Below the pieces are notes generated by a model. It was given only the letters and a program-made list of their open reading frames with translations, had not been told where the DNA came from and ran no database searches. 64,000 nt of DNA from Rhodosorus marinus. Its lineage: Eukaryota > Rhodophyta > Stylonematophyceae > Stylonematales > Stylonemataceae. Position 1 is the first letter of the stretch; each line of letters starts with the position of its first letter. Of the stretch, positions 12,985 to 24,250 are shown one piece after another. The stretch spans positions 3,119,001 through 3,183,000 of the forward strand of contig JAMWBK010000005.1 in NCBI GenBank assembly GCA_029953675.1, given 5' to 3'. The position numbers were made by a program, and so were the translations under genes.

Positions 12985-13107
12985 TGTTGGAATTTTCAAG
13001 GATTCGTGACCTTGACCTCAGTTTCATCCTCCAAACTTCGGTACCTTCTTTATTGTTCCACTGACTAATGTGCCGATATATTCCACTTAAGTACTCTAAT
13101 ATACTGT
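12985..13107 (-). repeat. Copia-1 5' LTR, truncated
   Basis: It matches the other LTR from TGTTGGAATTTTC to ATACTGT, then similarity stops where family A coding sequence begins. More than half of the LTR is missing. Confidence 0.85.
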
Positions 13108-15228
13108 AAGAAAAAAATAGGGGTGGGATTTTCCGGGGGTTGCGAACTAATCACCCATACGATCGAGCTCGAGCGAGCCAGTAGGCCTGATTGGGTCGTT
13201 TTGGTAGTTGAATTCCGTAACGCGTTGAACAGCGTCTCGCGGACGCATGCTTTGGAGGTGATTCGCAGGTTATTCCCGGAGGCGTGGCCGTTCCTATCCG
13301 GTATTTACGGAGGGGGGAGCCTCCCTTACTTGACAGCGCAGGGCTCTGTTTTTGCAGCACGTACTGGCGTTCAACAGGGTGATCCTTGTGGGCCGGTACT
13401 TCACGCCTGTGCCTACCATGACGACGTGACGTTGCTGGGCACTCCTGAGCACATGGCTCGGGGACTGACCCAGATCGAAGCAATCGCGCGTGGAGTAGAT
13501 CTAACCGTGGAACCCGAAAAATGCCGTTTTCTCGGCCCGCGTGAAGTTTCGAGGGGCTCCCTGCCACCTAGTCTCCGGGCCCTTGGTGAACATGCGGGGC
13601 TCGAGCACCATGGCGTCGGTTTCGGGAGTGACAACTTTGTCCAAGACTCTTGCGAACAAGTTTTAGCGCGCCATAAGCAGCTCACCGAGGCCATTGAGCG
13701 CCTACCGGATAGCATGCTCCAATCGGCCTGCCTGCTCTCCCGCTTTTGTGCCTGCCCCCGACTGAATTACTGGCTGCGAAGCCTTCCACCGCACTGGGGC
13801 TCGTGGATGGCAGCCAAGGCGGACGAGGCGACGCTGAAGCACTGGGGAACGCTCCTGGATGAACCCCTGGATGTGGAAGCGGCTCCTGACAGGGACCTAA
13901 TTCGTGGCCAGATTGCCCTACCTTTGCGATTAGGCGGATTTGGAGTGGCCGACCGTGGACTCGTATGCTCGGCAGCGGCGGTCGCCTCCTGGGCTACCGC
14001 GCTTCGCACCTTGGTGAGTTTTCGGATGCGAAGTGCTTGCCTTTTGGATAGAGCACTGACTAGCGAAGACCCCGTGACCCTTCCGCCGCCGCTTTTGAGT
14101 ATCTATGATGCTCTGCAACAGGCGTTCAGCAAGCGCAACGCCGTGCCGGACGAGAGCCGATCCAGATTTCCCTCCTGGAAGGAGCTGTTATGGGGACGAA
14201 CTGAGGCGCTCGAGGACTCTCCCATCGACAGAGTACTCGCCGACGAGGGGGAAGCTAGCCCCGGGTCACCGGTTGCCGATTATCCGGGTCTGAGCCGATT
14301 GTGGAGCTCGCGCACTGATGTGATACAACATAGCCTCACCTGGGGCCAACACAGTGCCGCTCACGCAATCTTGCTCAACTCTCCACTCACGCCGCCTAAC
14401 ACCGCCGCTCGCCTCCGCCGTATGGGAGGCCATCTTTCACATTCGTGGTTAACGACCCTGCCGTCATCACTGGGTCACCGTCTGGATGCCTTCCAGTTTC
14501 GCTCTGCCGCACGGATTTACCTGGGTTTGCCACAAGCTCCGCGGCACTCTAATCGGCCGTCTTTCTGTCAGGGATGTGAGAGTCGGATCGATGCTTGTGG
14601 TTACCATTTCTTAGGTTCATGCGAACTGTTGAGAGGTCTTCGTACGAGGCGTCACACTCGCTTCAAGTACATTCTCAGCGAATGTCTGACTCGGGTAGGG
14701 CATACGGTTGAGGTGGAATCGGAACTACCCAGATCGGTCTCGGACAGGGCACCGCCCCGCTGTATCGCAGATCTCCTCGTCTCCGATGCTGCCGCCAGAC
14801 GTTCAGCATATGTTGACCTCGCGATTACATGCCCTATGGCAAGCGCCCTTCTCACGGCTGCCGCCCGCGGCCGGGGAGCAGCTGCTTCGGCCCTTCGCCG
14901 CGTGAAGGAACGACGGTATGCTGAGAGTATGGCCAGCCTGCCTCGCGCTGAGGGTCGCTCCCACCGGTTCCAGCCTTTCATTGTGGAAAGCTTTGCTCAC
15001 GTGGAGAAGTCGGGTTTGGAGTGGTTGCGGAAATGTTTCACTGAGCATCCTGTTGAATACTTGGAATTTTTGCGGCGCTTAAGTGTCTCTCTGTGGCGAT
15101 ATTCGAGCAGCATGCTTGCCGAGGCGCGCCATCGGCGCCTGGGTTTGCACGCTTCCCTACCTAGTTCTTAGTTCCTTTTCGCGGTTTGCGTAGCGTTGTA
15201 GGCTATGCTAATAAAGCCAGTAAAGCCA
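13108..15228 (+). mobile_element. Family A non-LTR retrotransposon, 5'-truncated
   Basis: This insertion lies between the truncated Copia-1 LTR and the truncated Copia-2. It begins inside the RT domain and ends after a short 3' UTR with TGCGTAGCGTTGTAGG and a tail of short TAAAGCC-type repeats (GCTAATAAAGCCAGTAAAGCC at the end). The same 3' end, usually with GCGTAGCGCTTCAGGC, occurs near 22.3, 26.6, 51.4 and 53.5 kb. Confidence 0.85.
13117..15171 (+). pseudogene. Family A ORF2: RT-CCHC-RLE, 5'-truncated
   Basis: The frame is open for about 685 codons but has no proper start, because the N-terminal RT fingers are missing. Visible motifs in order: SGGCEL, motif A as VEFRNALN (the usual catalytic Asp is Glu), motif B as GVQQGDPCGP, motif C as AYHDDVTLLG, a thumb region with LRLGGFG, a CCHC finger (CQGCESR then HFLGSC), RRHTR, and an RLE core (IADLLVSD then YVDLAITCP). 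Compared with the copy at 51.5-53.5 kb, about 19 residues between motifs B and C are lost in frame. Glu in motif A plus this deletion make an active polymerase unlikely. Confidence 0.88.
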
Positions 15229-17240
15229 ATGTACGAGATCGGGTTTCCGTCCAGGTATGCGACAGTGCCGGTTACGGATTTTCGGTCCTTTGGTGATGAC
15301 CATGACGCGTCTACGTAAAGTGTGATCTCCTCCTGTTCTTGACAAGGAGAGAAGACTAGTGATGCGTTGATTGTGCCTCGCAAGTACCTTAATATTCGCC
15401 TTCCAGCTGACCAGTAGTCGTCGTTGAAGCGTAGCGCCTTTTGTGGCTAGTAGCGTAACTGGCGTGATGTCGGCTCTGGTTCTTGTAGAAATGTACAGTA
15501 GAGCCCCGATGAGTTCTCGGTGAGGGAACTCTTCTTGCCTTCCGGACTTGTCCGTTGGTATATAGTCCCTTGTCATCGGCGTTGGTACTGGTTTGCTCTC
15601 GCTCATTCTAAAGTCTTCAGTATTTTCTCGATGTACTTCTTCCGCCCCAAGGAGATGGATGATGTTTGGGGTCTCTCGCGATTTCGATGCCAAAGTATTC
15701 TCTCGCTGCGTTGAGGTCTTTCAGATCGTACATTGTGTGTAGCTGCTCCTTAACTTCTGCCACCCGTTGTTTGCTTCCGATGATTAAGAAGTCATCGACG
15801 TATACCACTACGACTAGGTAGACACGTTCCTTTACGAAAACGCACGGGTATGTAGTTGTTGCTTTAAAGCCATGACCTTGTAGGCCTTTCCTTAGCTTCT
15901 CGTACCATACTTTCAGGTACAGCTTTAAACTATAGAGTTTAGCCTGCAGACCCAACCATTGTCTTATGTGCCCAGGGGGTATCTCCTCATCGAGTTCGCC
16001 ATTAAGGTAGGCCGTCGATACGTCAATTTGTTGCACGTCGTAGTTACGTTGGGCTGCCACTGAGAGCATTACTCTGATGCTGTTGAAACTGACCTTCGGG
16101 AAGTACACTTCTGTAAAGTCTTGCTGCTGGAAACCGCTTGCGACTAGCCGTGCTTTGAATTTCAGAGGCTCCCCGCTCCCGTTCCGTTTCAGTTTGAAAA
16201 CGAATTTGTTGCTTGACTCTTGCTTATCCTTTGGTCTGTCCACCAGCGACCAGGTCTGATTCTTGCTCAGACTTTCGAGCTCGTCCGCGATTGCTTCCTC
16301 CAAATACTTCTCGTGGGGTCCATCCCGCGCGAAGTATTGCCAGCAAGGGCTTCCTCGATGGTTTGAGGGTCCTTGATTATTCTCAAGCTGTTCAATGTGG
16401 GTTTGGATGTCGTGCTTGATCTTATCTGTCGCGGTAAATTTGTGACTTCTCTTCTTTCGTTGTTTGTTCGTTATTCTCACGATCTTCGAGGCTGTTGTCA
16501 GGTTTCACATCCTCGATGTGAGGTCTAAGGTGGGTTTTACGAACTGGTGTTTCTAGTTCATCTTCGCAGCTCGATTGGTCCGGATTCTGACTGATGTAGT
16601 CTTTCGCTTTGGCGTAGTCGATGGCTTCTTGGATGTCCGGTGTAAGTGCGGCTTGGGGATCCTTCAGAGGGAAGGTTTCCTCCTGTACTACTATGTGTTT
16701 TGTCTATCTTTTGCGACCATCTCCGAGTTGGATCAGTCAGGTGCCTGCCGCTTCGCTCACAACGGAGTATAATCCCACGCATCGTTGGCGAGTTTGTCAC
16801 GTCGCATATAACCATCTTCCTTTGGTTCTGCGCGATCGCTAGGCAGGGGAAAGAATACATGTTGCGGAAGTACTCTTTCGTGCAGGTAACCATTTCCCAA
16901 GGGCTTTTGTTGTTCCCTCGCCTTGGTCTTCCGTTTAGGATCCTTTCGATGATTTGGAGGATCTCTGTATAGGAGTTCTTCCCTATGCCCGATTGGTACA
17001 GGAATACCCTAATGAGCATCAGGATACTCCGGCTGGTTCGCTCCGAGATCCCGTTTGCTTCCGCGCTGTACGGGGGCGTTGTGTCTAGGGTGATCCCTAG
17101 CTTTTCGAATTTTTCTTGCATCCCTAGGGGTATTCATTCGCCTCCCCCCCGTCTGAGCGGACGGTTATTATCCTCTGACCCGATAAGCACTCGAAATACA
17201 CACATATTCATCGAATACCTGGGAGGCGTCGGTTTTTTTC
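15229..17240 (-). pseudogene. Copia-2 pol fragment (integrase, RT, partial RNase H)
   Basis: A second, more decayed Ty1/Copia element on the minus strand. Read on that strand: an integrase core end (IITVRSD near 17160, NGISERTSRS at about 17070), a broken linker, the RT with KARLVASGFQQ, NYDVQQIDVSTAYLNG and catalytic YVDD (VVVYVDDFLIIGSK near 15800), then TRTRADITP and the start of RNase H (LYVDASWSS). Several frameshifts and stops break it. Its 3' part is cut off at 15228 by the family A tail, and its 5' part fades near 17240, before family B. No LTR was found. Confidence 0.8.
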
Positions 17241-17372
17241 TGTATCGGATATATTTTTGGAAATCTCGGTACCTCGACTGTGAAGGTGACCTAATATTCT
17301 GCTCCTTTTGATACGAACGAATGGTTTTTTTCCCCTCGAGGCTGAAAAAAAAACCCCGAGGGGAAAAAAAGA

Positions 17373-20300
17373 CTAAGCGCGGCGAAGTACTCGCGCCTCC
17401 AACATCAAAGCGGCATTCATGCGCCACAGCAGGAAACTTAAGCGGGTAAACAACGATTGAAGACGGTCAGGGCGTTCGCGGAACAACTCCCGAAGCCAGC
17501 GAGAACCAACAGAGTCCATGAACCCAAAGCACTCAATGATCAGGGGTACCAAGCGATGTGCTAGTGCCGAAGCACGAACACCAGGGGAAGACAAAGCCCC
17601 CGCGTATTTGATCTCTTTGCGGCGTCTCATGCTGGCGGCGGCAGATCCACGGCGCTCCCCCGCAGCCGGGAGATAACGACTAGCTTGAGGGTTAGGAACA
17701 GCAAGATCAACGTATGTGGTACGGCGGCTGTCGTCACAGGTGATCACCAGGTCGGCTACACGGCGTTCATCATTTTGAAAGTCCGCGACGGGTAAAGGTT
17801 TCTCACGTTCGATTTCCAGACCGGCTTGCCGGACTATAGGCCGAAGTTCCCGGTATAACAGGTTCAAGATCCGTGTGTGGCGGCGGGTTCGAGCACCTTT
17901 CACCGCCGGGCAACTAGCGAGCAGGTGGGCGCCAAAATCTGCGTTGTCTTCAGTCTGAGAGCAGAGAGGGCACGACGAACCCATCTCGTACGGCCAAGGG
18001 GGCTGATGTAAGCCGAGGTATAAGCGCAGTGAAGTACGCACTTCGAAATCCGACAGTGTGAGTGGCGGAAAGGCTGGTACGGTCATGAGCCACTGAGAGC
18101 TAAGAACCCCTCCAAGACTACGTAGGCGGGCGCGAGCGCGAGAAGATGAGACCATCTGCGCGAGGAGTCGGCCATATGCAGCACGGTGCAAGTCCCAAGA
18201 AAGGATATTTTGCAGCGCATCCGTGCGTGCTTGAGCTCGGCTCCCAGCGCGCTGGGAATCATCAGGAGGATCAACTGGAACTTCTTCTTCTGCGGCAACC
18301 ACTGGGTCAATCTCCCCTAGAACAGGTTCAGGCGCAGGACGAATCCCCGGGGCGGAGCCTCGAGAGCGGTCAAATACAGCTCGCCAGTCAGGAAGACGGG
18401 GTTGAACGGTTTCGGGGAGACTAGTACAGGAATTCAGGGCGGTTTGGAGCTCCAGAAACAAGTCTTGGGCGCTTTCCGGTACGCTGGGAAGCAAGACACC
18501 CCGCGAGAGGCTCGCCATCAAATTGCGGAACTTCGAGATACCCAAGCTGCTCAAAGTGGGAAGTGCGGTTCCCCAGGCCCCTACTGCGGCTGCAGGTTGG
18601 ACCACAACACGATTGCAGAGGCCCAGTCCCCCAATCGCAATGGGAGGCCTACCTGGGGGCGCACAACATCACAGGTGGGTCGCGGCAGAGCGCTCAGCTC
18701 TTCATCGAGAAAATACCCCAGGTCACGGAAACTTTCAGCATCCGCACGAGTGGCCAACCGCCGGCCCCAATGAGTTGGAAGTGAGCGAAGCCAATAGGTT
18801 AACCGCTGACTGCAACAATACCGAAACAGCAACAACGAGCACTGGAGAAAGCCCGGAGGTAGCCGTCGAAGCTCTGCAACCAGCTGTCTGTGCTTACCGA
18901 GGAGCTGCAGCAACTCGCCTTCAACGAAGGACGGCGACCCGTAGGGGATGCCTAAGTGGACAAAACCATCCGGTCTCCAAATATCCTGGAACGACGCAGG
19001 TACCTGCTGCTCTTGTGCAGCTACACCTCCCCAGTAGAACGATTTGTGATGATTAACCTCCAGGTCAACCCGCGAAGCCAAGGAGCGGAGACGATCATAA
19101 GCGAGTGCTAGAGTATCAGGGGGCCCCAGGAGGCACACGTCGTCGTGGTATGCAACCGTACGAACCTGCGGGAATTCGGAGCGAAGACAAAGCAAGACGA
19201 GTTGTAGTCCACAGGCATGTAGGAAAGGGGACCAGGGATCACCCTGTTGTACCCCTGTGCGCGCCGCAAACGTGTGTGAGGAAGCGCCAAGGGTGTCATA
19301 GGTAGCCCCACGACCAAGCGGAGAATAAAGTCTACTAACAAAGGGAAAGCCTACGGGGAAGACTTCGCGCACCACGTGCATGAGAGCCGGACGAGAGACG
19401 CGGTTGAACGCATTGGTAAAATCTACAGAGAGGAGCCCAGAATCTGGGGAGTACGCCATTTCCGAACGGATTAAAACAGACAACAACTCACAGCCACCAC
19501 GATAGCCCACGCCTAACTGCACGTGCCCAAAGAAACGGCGGGATTCGGGAACCAGGATTTTCACTAACCATCGCGCCGCCAATTTGCGGACCACCTCAAC
19601 CAGGCCAATAGGGCGAATAGCAGGGCTCGAGGCCGTGTGGCCGGGCTTCGAAAGCAGACACAACTGCGAACGCCCGACCAAGAACCACGCACACTCACAC
19701 AGGGGATCACCATTCACAAGCGCTTCGACCACCCACGCCAACGCCTCAAACCTTCATCACTTAAGAAACGGAGATATTCCACCCGCAGCCCCGAGGGCCC
19801 TGGGGAACGGCCCTTCGGAGCATCATGAACCAACTCACGCACCGCCTCCAGATTGACCACTAACCGCGCACTGGGATGTGGCGCGGCGCGGTACTCTTCC
19901 AACACTGATTCAAACGAGGAGTCCCAAGGGGAGCCTTCCGAGGGAAAGAGCAAACGGAGCGGTGAAGAAAGATCATCGGAGTATGGAACCACAGGTTGCC
20001 GCTGCTGCAGGATCCCGGCTGCCCGCCGCAGATCACCGCCTGCCACCGCGTGACGCGCCCGATTCTGTCGAGAAGACCTAAAAGCTGAGGAAGCACTAGG
20101 AGAAAAGGAAGAGAGAGAAGCGAAATAAAGACGTTCGAGGTCCTCAAAGTCGCCGGAAAGGAACATTTGCAGTTTTCGGCGAGGGTGGACCCGGCGAGGA
20201 TGTGGGTTGAGGGGGACGGTAGAGGATGTGAGCACGAGGCGGGGAAAAAAAAAGAACAAGAGTTCCCAGCGAAGAGAGCAGTGAGGGTTCGCGGCGACCT

Positions 20301-20517
20301 GCTGCCAGAGAAAATCCAACACCAATCCTAGGGGCTTATGAAGTCGACGAGGGAGCCGTACGGCCGTGCTCTGACGACAAAGGGGAAGGGAACCGTCCGG
20401 GTAGGAGGCGACAAGGTGCGAAAACCACGAGAGAACACGCTCATGCCAGGCTGAGCGGTCACTGGTAAACAGGGGTAACCGGGACGACACGCACGCGGAG
20501 GAGGAAGACTCAGACAT
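17373..20517 (-). pseudogene. Family B copy 1 ORF2: RT-CCHC-RLE with two frameshifts
   Basis: It starts at the ATG at 20515-20517 inside the end of ORF1. The frame is lost by a 1-nt deletion near 19747 (not present in copy 2) and again in a run of five G's (C's on plus, 18628-18632) shared with copy 2. Motifs: PSGLRVEYL, RPIGLVEVVRKLA, motif A VDFTNAFN (Asp kept), GVQQGDPWSP, AYHDDVCLLG, CCHC (CPLC then HLLASCP), RRHTR, and RLE core VADLVITCD and YVDLAVPNP. All catalytic acids are visible, so only the two indels disable this copy. Confidence 0.88.
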
Positions 20518-21808
20518 CGGGCCTCCCCTCAGTCGGGAAGGCAGATCGAATATCCGGAGGAGGTGCCTCGGAGGGAGGCTCAGGAGCCGCACGACGCTTA
20601 CGTGGAGGGCGCACGAAGGAACTAAAAGACCTGAAGAAAGTAGACACAGGGTTTTCAGCAGCGGAGTCTTGACTGAGGGTGTCCAGAGCCAGCGGATTCG
20701 GAGAGGCCGATGGTGCTTCTGCCATGTCGGTGTCACGAGCCTCGGAGACAGGGCGAGGGGAGGAAGGGTGCTCAAGAGTCGGCGGCAGAAGGTCAAACGC
20801 AGGGTGGGCTTCCAGCAGGGTGGCCTCAGTGGAGAGGAAGGCCTCTAGCGCGGTGCGGAGGACCCCGCGAGGAGGAAAACGCGCGAAGAGGCTCGCCTGT
20901 ATGCGCGAGAGCCGCGCCGCATGAGTGTGTAGCGCGACAACCGAAGCCTGCGAGGCATCCAGGTTTTGCAAGGCCGACGGAGGAACCCAGCCGGCGTCAA
21001 AACGATCGAACTCGACAAACAAAGAGACATGAGGACGAGTCAGTATCATGTTGGCCAGAGCAGAGCGCTGGGGCGCGGGGGTGGTTACAAGCGATTGAAG
21101 GAACTGGTAAGCCGAGTCAGTAACAAGAAAACAGGCATGAGGGCCCGTGAAGTCCACATATAGGAATTCAGACGGGGCGACCCCAAGGGAGGAAGCCATG
21201 GTGTCGCGAAAATCGCGGTAGTGGACGGGCGCGCGGCCCCGACCACGAGAGGGGGTCTGGGGACGCACGTTCGTCATCCAAACAAAGTGGAACGGAGATA
21301 GTTGGCGAGAAGAGTCAATAGGGATGTGTTGTGGCATCACACGCACCATTGCCGTCGTGCGTTGTTCAGAAGAGCCCCTGCGTAGGACCTGCGAATAGGT
21401 CGCACGTGGGGCACTGGAGGGAGCAGGATTCGGGCCCGACGCGGGCCCAGGAGGCGTCTGTCCTTGAATAGGGGTAGGCCAGTCGGAATCAGGAATGACC
21501 GGAGCGGAGCGCTCGGGTCGGGTGGAGGCAGGCCCCGCTGTACCGTGCGGATCCGCGGGGACGGGCACCGGGGGGTATGGGGCAGGCGCGGAGGCGGAGA
21601 AGCGCTCCAAATAGGCGATCAGCAGGGGCAGGCGGTGTTCCTGGGAAGCAGTCACAAGAAGACTCGTCAGTTTCGAGCAGATCCCATGGGCTAACTCGTC
21701 AGCGCAGTCCGTGAGGGTGGCCGCGGTACTAAACCCGCCCACGCAGAGCTCCACGCGCGCTGAGAGAACGGCTCCGTCCGCCGGAATGGGTGGGGAAACC
21801 CCAACCAT
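20510..21808 (-). CDS. Family B copy 1 ORF1 protein
   Basis: An intact ORF of 432 codons. I chose the ATG at 21806-21808 (protein begins MVGVSPP) because the upstream open stretch has no ATG. Order: a small N-terminal helical region, a Pro/Ala/Ser-rich linker, a YSQVLRRGS motif (about residue 145), a conserved block with NVRP, YVDF and HACFLV (about 180-240), helical segments, and a basic tail (PPRKRRAAPE). No zinc knuckle is visible. By analogy with non-LTR ORF1 proteins it should bind element RNA. The stop TGA lies within ATGTCTGA at the ORF2 start. Confidence 0.8.
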   Translation of the reverse strand: MVGVSPPIPADGAVLSARVELCVGGFSTAATLTDCADELAHGICSKLTSLLVTASQEHRLPLLIAYLERFSASAPAPYPPVPVPADPHGTAGPASTRPERSAPVIPDSDWPTPIQGQTPPGPASGPNPAPSSAPRATYSQVLRRGSSEQRTTAMVRVMPQHIPIDSSRQLSPFHFVWMTNVRPQTPSRGRGRAPVHYRDFRDTMASSLGVAPSEFLYVDFTGPHACFLVTDSAYQFLQSLVTTPAPQRSALANMILTRPHVSLFVEFDRFDAGWVPPSALQNLDASQASVVALHTHAARLSRIQASLFARFPPRGVLRTALEAFLSTEATLLEAHPAFDLLPPTLEHPSSPRPVSEARDTDMAEAPSASPNPLALDTLSQDSAAENPVSTFFRSFSSFVRPPRKRRAAPEPPSEAPPPDIRSAFPTEGRPDV

Positions 21809-22054
21809 AACGATTGGAAGGTGTGAAAAACCGATTCCCCCACGAAACCCCCAAAAAGAGAACTTGTTCCCAACGTTTGCAACCAAAGAAAAACCACCAC
21901 GACCTCCAAGGGGCGCTAGCAACCCCCAGCACGCACCACACCACTAGAAGATGCGGGGGAAAGGCTGCAGAAAGAAGCGCCTCCCACCGAAGAACACAAT
22001 TGCGACTCAAAACCACCAAAAGCCAGCACCATACACCCTCACGAAACCAAAAAC

Positions 22055-22335
22055 TGCTTCTTTGGGCGGGAAACGTTGTCAGCTTTGCGCATGCAGCCAT
22101 TGCGCCTCTTTTTTTTGTAGAATTTACAACCCTTGTCGAAGTTGACGTTGTATGTAACCTTTCTTCATGATCGCAGGCACAGAGAAGTAGTTTCCCTCGA
22201 TGGCAGGTGGGTATAAAACGTCCTCGATCGTTATTAGTTGTCGCCTATTGCCGACTGCCGTTGCGATGACCACTGTTCCTCTTTGATTTCCGCTGATCGT
22301 TCGTTGGTCTGCGAGAGTTACAGTATTGATCTTGG
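22055..22335. other. Unassigned spacer
   Basis: No coding signal. A TATA-like GGGTATAAAACG is present near 22208, so this may be a fragment of an LTR or promoter, but no partner copy is visible. Confidence 0.4.
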
Positions 22336-22550
22336 TGGTTCTACTAACATAGATGCGCTACGCAAGACGAAAAGGAAGCTAGGGACTAGGGAGAAGAGCG
22401 TGTAAGCCTAGGCGGCGGTGGAGCGCCTCGGCGAGCATGTTGCTAGAGTACCGCCAGAGAGCGACACTTAAACGGCTTAGGAGCACCAGAGATTCTTCAG
22501 GATGTTCGGTAAAACATTTACGCAGCCATTCCAAGCTTGAATTTTCCAGA
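22336..22550 (-). mobile_element. Family A 3' fragment
   Basis: It encodes only the last about 60 codons of a family A ORF2 (LEWLRKCFTEHP, LWRYSSNMLAEA, HRRLGLHA), followed by the 3' UTR with the GCGTAGCGC-type signature near 22352. It is strongly 5'-truncated. Confidence 0.75.
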
Positions 22551-22671
22551 TGCAGAAAGTTTTCAAAATATTGATCTTGGATTCGTTGATTGTCGCGAAC
22601 AGACTTCGTTCGCCGGACATCATCATCAGGTTTATTCAGAGCGGGTCGCACGCCCGTTCACTACCGTAATT

Positions 22672-23035
22672 TCTTCTTCACGTTTATTAAGAGGCTAACT
22701 ACCCCGAGAAGCGTAGACAAGACACCGATGACGCGCCTCTACAAACAAAGCAACATTTGAGCGCCACAGGGTCAAAGAAAGCTCCGTGAGCAGACTATCT
22801 AGCGCCCTGGGTCGTTGCGAAAGATACATCGCAGCCAGCGAGAACCTACACTATCTATCAAGCCAAAGCATTCAATAATGAGGGGGACAAACCGGTATGT
22901 CACCGCCGAATCGCGAAAAGTAGGGTTTGACATCGCAGCCGCGTACTGTGATTTTTCACATGCCGCATGGACCGAGCTGCAGCTCCTCAACGCCGAGCGG
23001 ACACAGGCAGGTACCTGGTCGCCTGAGGACAAGGG
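22672..23035 (-). mobile_element. Family C 3' fragment
   Basis: It encodes the family C ORF2 C-terminus (PCPQATRYL-like start, TYRFVPLIIECFGLIDSVGSR, FRNDPGR) and the 3' UTR ending GGTAGTTAG and AATAAACG. Its 5' end joins a Copia protease fragment at about 23036. Confidence 0.75.
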
Positions 23036-23640
23036 AACATGTGGGACGTTGCTCCTGAGTCAATGACTATGTCGTTTGGATTTGCACTGAAGCCCAGTGC
23101 AAATAGAGTTTCTTGCAGTAACTGCGTTTACATGTCAGCTCTTCCACGGTGCGGTGTAGTAGAGCAGCATTGGCTCTCAAGGTGCACAGATAGCACACGC
23201 CTTAATACTTTCAGAGCCTCCGGTTCCTTGTTGCTGTGGAAATTCTTCCTCCGGCACTCCTTTTGGAAGAGTCCATATCGGTTGCGCTTGTGGCATTTTA
23301 TCGATGCTCTGCATTGGACCGTCTTCTGGTTGTTCCGAACATATTTCTCGCATTTCAGATTAGGCCCCTTGAACCGCATGTGCATAATCGCGTGCTCGTT
23401 GGGTTTTGATGTTGGCATTGTCCTTCGGCCACCTCCCAGGCGCGCTCTAATGGTTTCCCAGTCAAGTTTCTCCTTGGAGATGTTTTTCAGGCCTTCGATG
23501 GTTGATCTCAAACGCGTTTATCGTTCAGGATCAGCAGATGTGGCCCAAGCGCTTTTTCTAGAACGTAAAACTGGGCTCAAACCTGTTGGCAAATATGTGT
23601 TTTATGCGTTTTCTCTTATGTCTCTTCTTAGTTTATCTTA
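23036..23640 (-). pseudogene. Copia-3 gag-protease fragment
   Basis: On the minus strand a frame of about 127 codons carries a basic gag region and a degenerate zinc-knuckle-like stretch (KCHKRNRYGLFQKEC). In another frame, directly downstream near 23060, lies VIDSGATSHM, the Ty1/Copia aspartic protease active site. A 1-nt shift separates them. The rest of pol is missing because a family C fragment begins at 23035. The plus-strand frame over the same bases is a shadow. Confidence 0.65.
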
Positions 23641-23652
23641 GATTCTCCCCCA

Positions 23653-23975
23653 CTAGCATGTCATCAGGTTTATTCAGAGGCTAACTACCCAGAGAAGCGA
23701 GATAAAAGACGCTGATGACGCGCGTCTACAAACAAAGCCGCATTTTAGTCCCACAGGGTCAAAGAAAGCTCCGTGAGCAGACTATCTAGACGCCCTGGGT
23801 CGTTGCGAAAACGTACATCGCAGCCAACGAGAACCTACAATATCTATCAAGCCAAAGCATTCAACAATGAGGCGGACAAACCGGTATGTCACCGCCGAAT
23901 CGCGAAAAGTAGGGTTTGACATCGTTCTGCGATTCTTTAACATGCCGCATGGGCCGAGCTGCAGTATGTCAATGA
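23653..23975 (-). mobile_element. Family C 3' fragment
   Basis: A second short family C 3' end. It shares the C-terminal coding stretch (in broken frame) and tail (CTCTGAATAAACCTGATGA) with the copy at 22672-23035. It stops near CATGCCGCATGGGCCGAGC. Confidence 0.7.
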
Positions 23976-24054
23976 GCTTGAGTCATATAAGCATCAAGCT
24001 TGGTTAACCCCAACGCTTCTAAGTCACTTCATGGTCTACACTTGCGTGTCTCGA

Positions 24055-24250
24055 TTCAACACGTTAGTTTCCATTCTAGAGCCTGCACGCTCATTTCACC
24101 ATTTACACGTTTCAGGGCCGTGTGATGGGACGCCAACTGTATCAGCAGCATTTTCAACACGTTGGTTTCCATTCTAGAGCCGTACGCTCATTTTAACCAT
24201 CTACGCGTTTCAGGGCCATGTGATGGAACCGCAACTGTATCAGCAGCAAC
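24055..24250. repeat. 98-bp tandem duplication
   Basis: Two adjacent units (24055-24152 and 24153-24250) both start TTCAACACGTT and end CTGTATCAGCAGCA plus a few bases. Similarity is about 90% by eye. No ORF spans them. Confidence 0.8.

Larger units (their letters stand above)
8848..13107 (-). mobile_element. Copia-1: Ty1/Copia LTR retrotransposon
   Basis: A minus-strand element has a complete 267-bp 3' LTR (8848-9114, TG...CA ends when read on plus) and a truncated 5' LTR (12985-13107). Its internal order is gag, protease, integrase, RT, RNase H, the Ty1/Copia order. A purine-rich stretch on the minus strand at about 9115-9130 (GAGAGCGAGGGGGA) is the likely polypurine tract. Sequence next to the 5' LTR (12966-12984) carries GTCTCATCGCT on the minus strand, the likely primer-binding site. 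The 5' LTR is cut at 13107 by a family A insertion. Confidence 0.9.
17337..22054 (-). mobile_element. Family B non-LTR retrotransposon, copy 1
   Basis: A nearly complete two-ORF non-LTR element on the minus strand, almost identical to the plus-strand copy at 34212-38936 (few substitutions, a 3-nt T-run difference, a 6-nt indel, one extra 1-nt deletion). It has a 5' UTR of about 245 nt, ORF1, an 8-nt ORF overlap, ORF2 and a short 3' UTR carrying the small hairpin CCCCTCGGGG in a T-rich context. It sits directly beyond the Copia-2 remnant. Confidence 0.88.

Noticed and set aside
23039-23641. Plus-strand frame of 200 codons
   Set aside because: The minus strand of the same bases carries a gag-like knuckle and a DSGAT protease motif; the plus frame has no domain.
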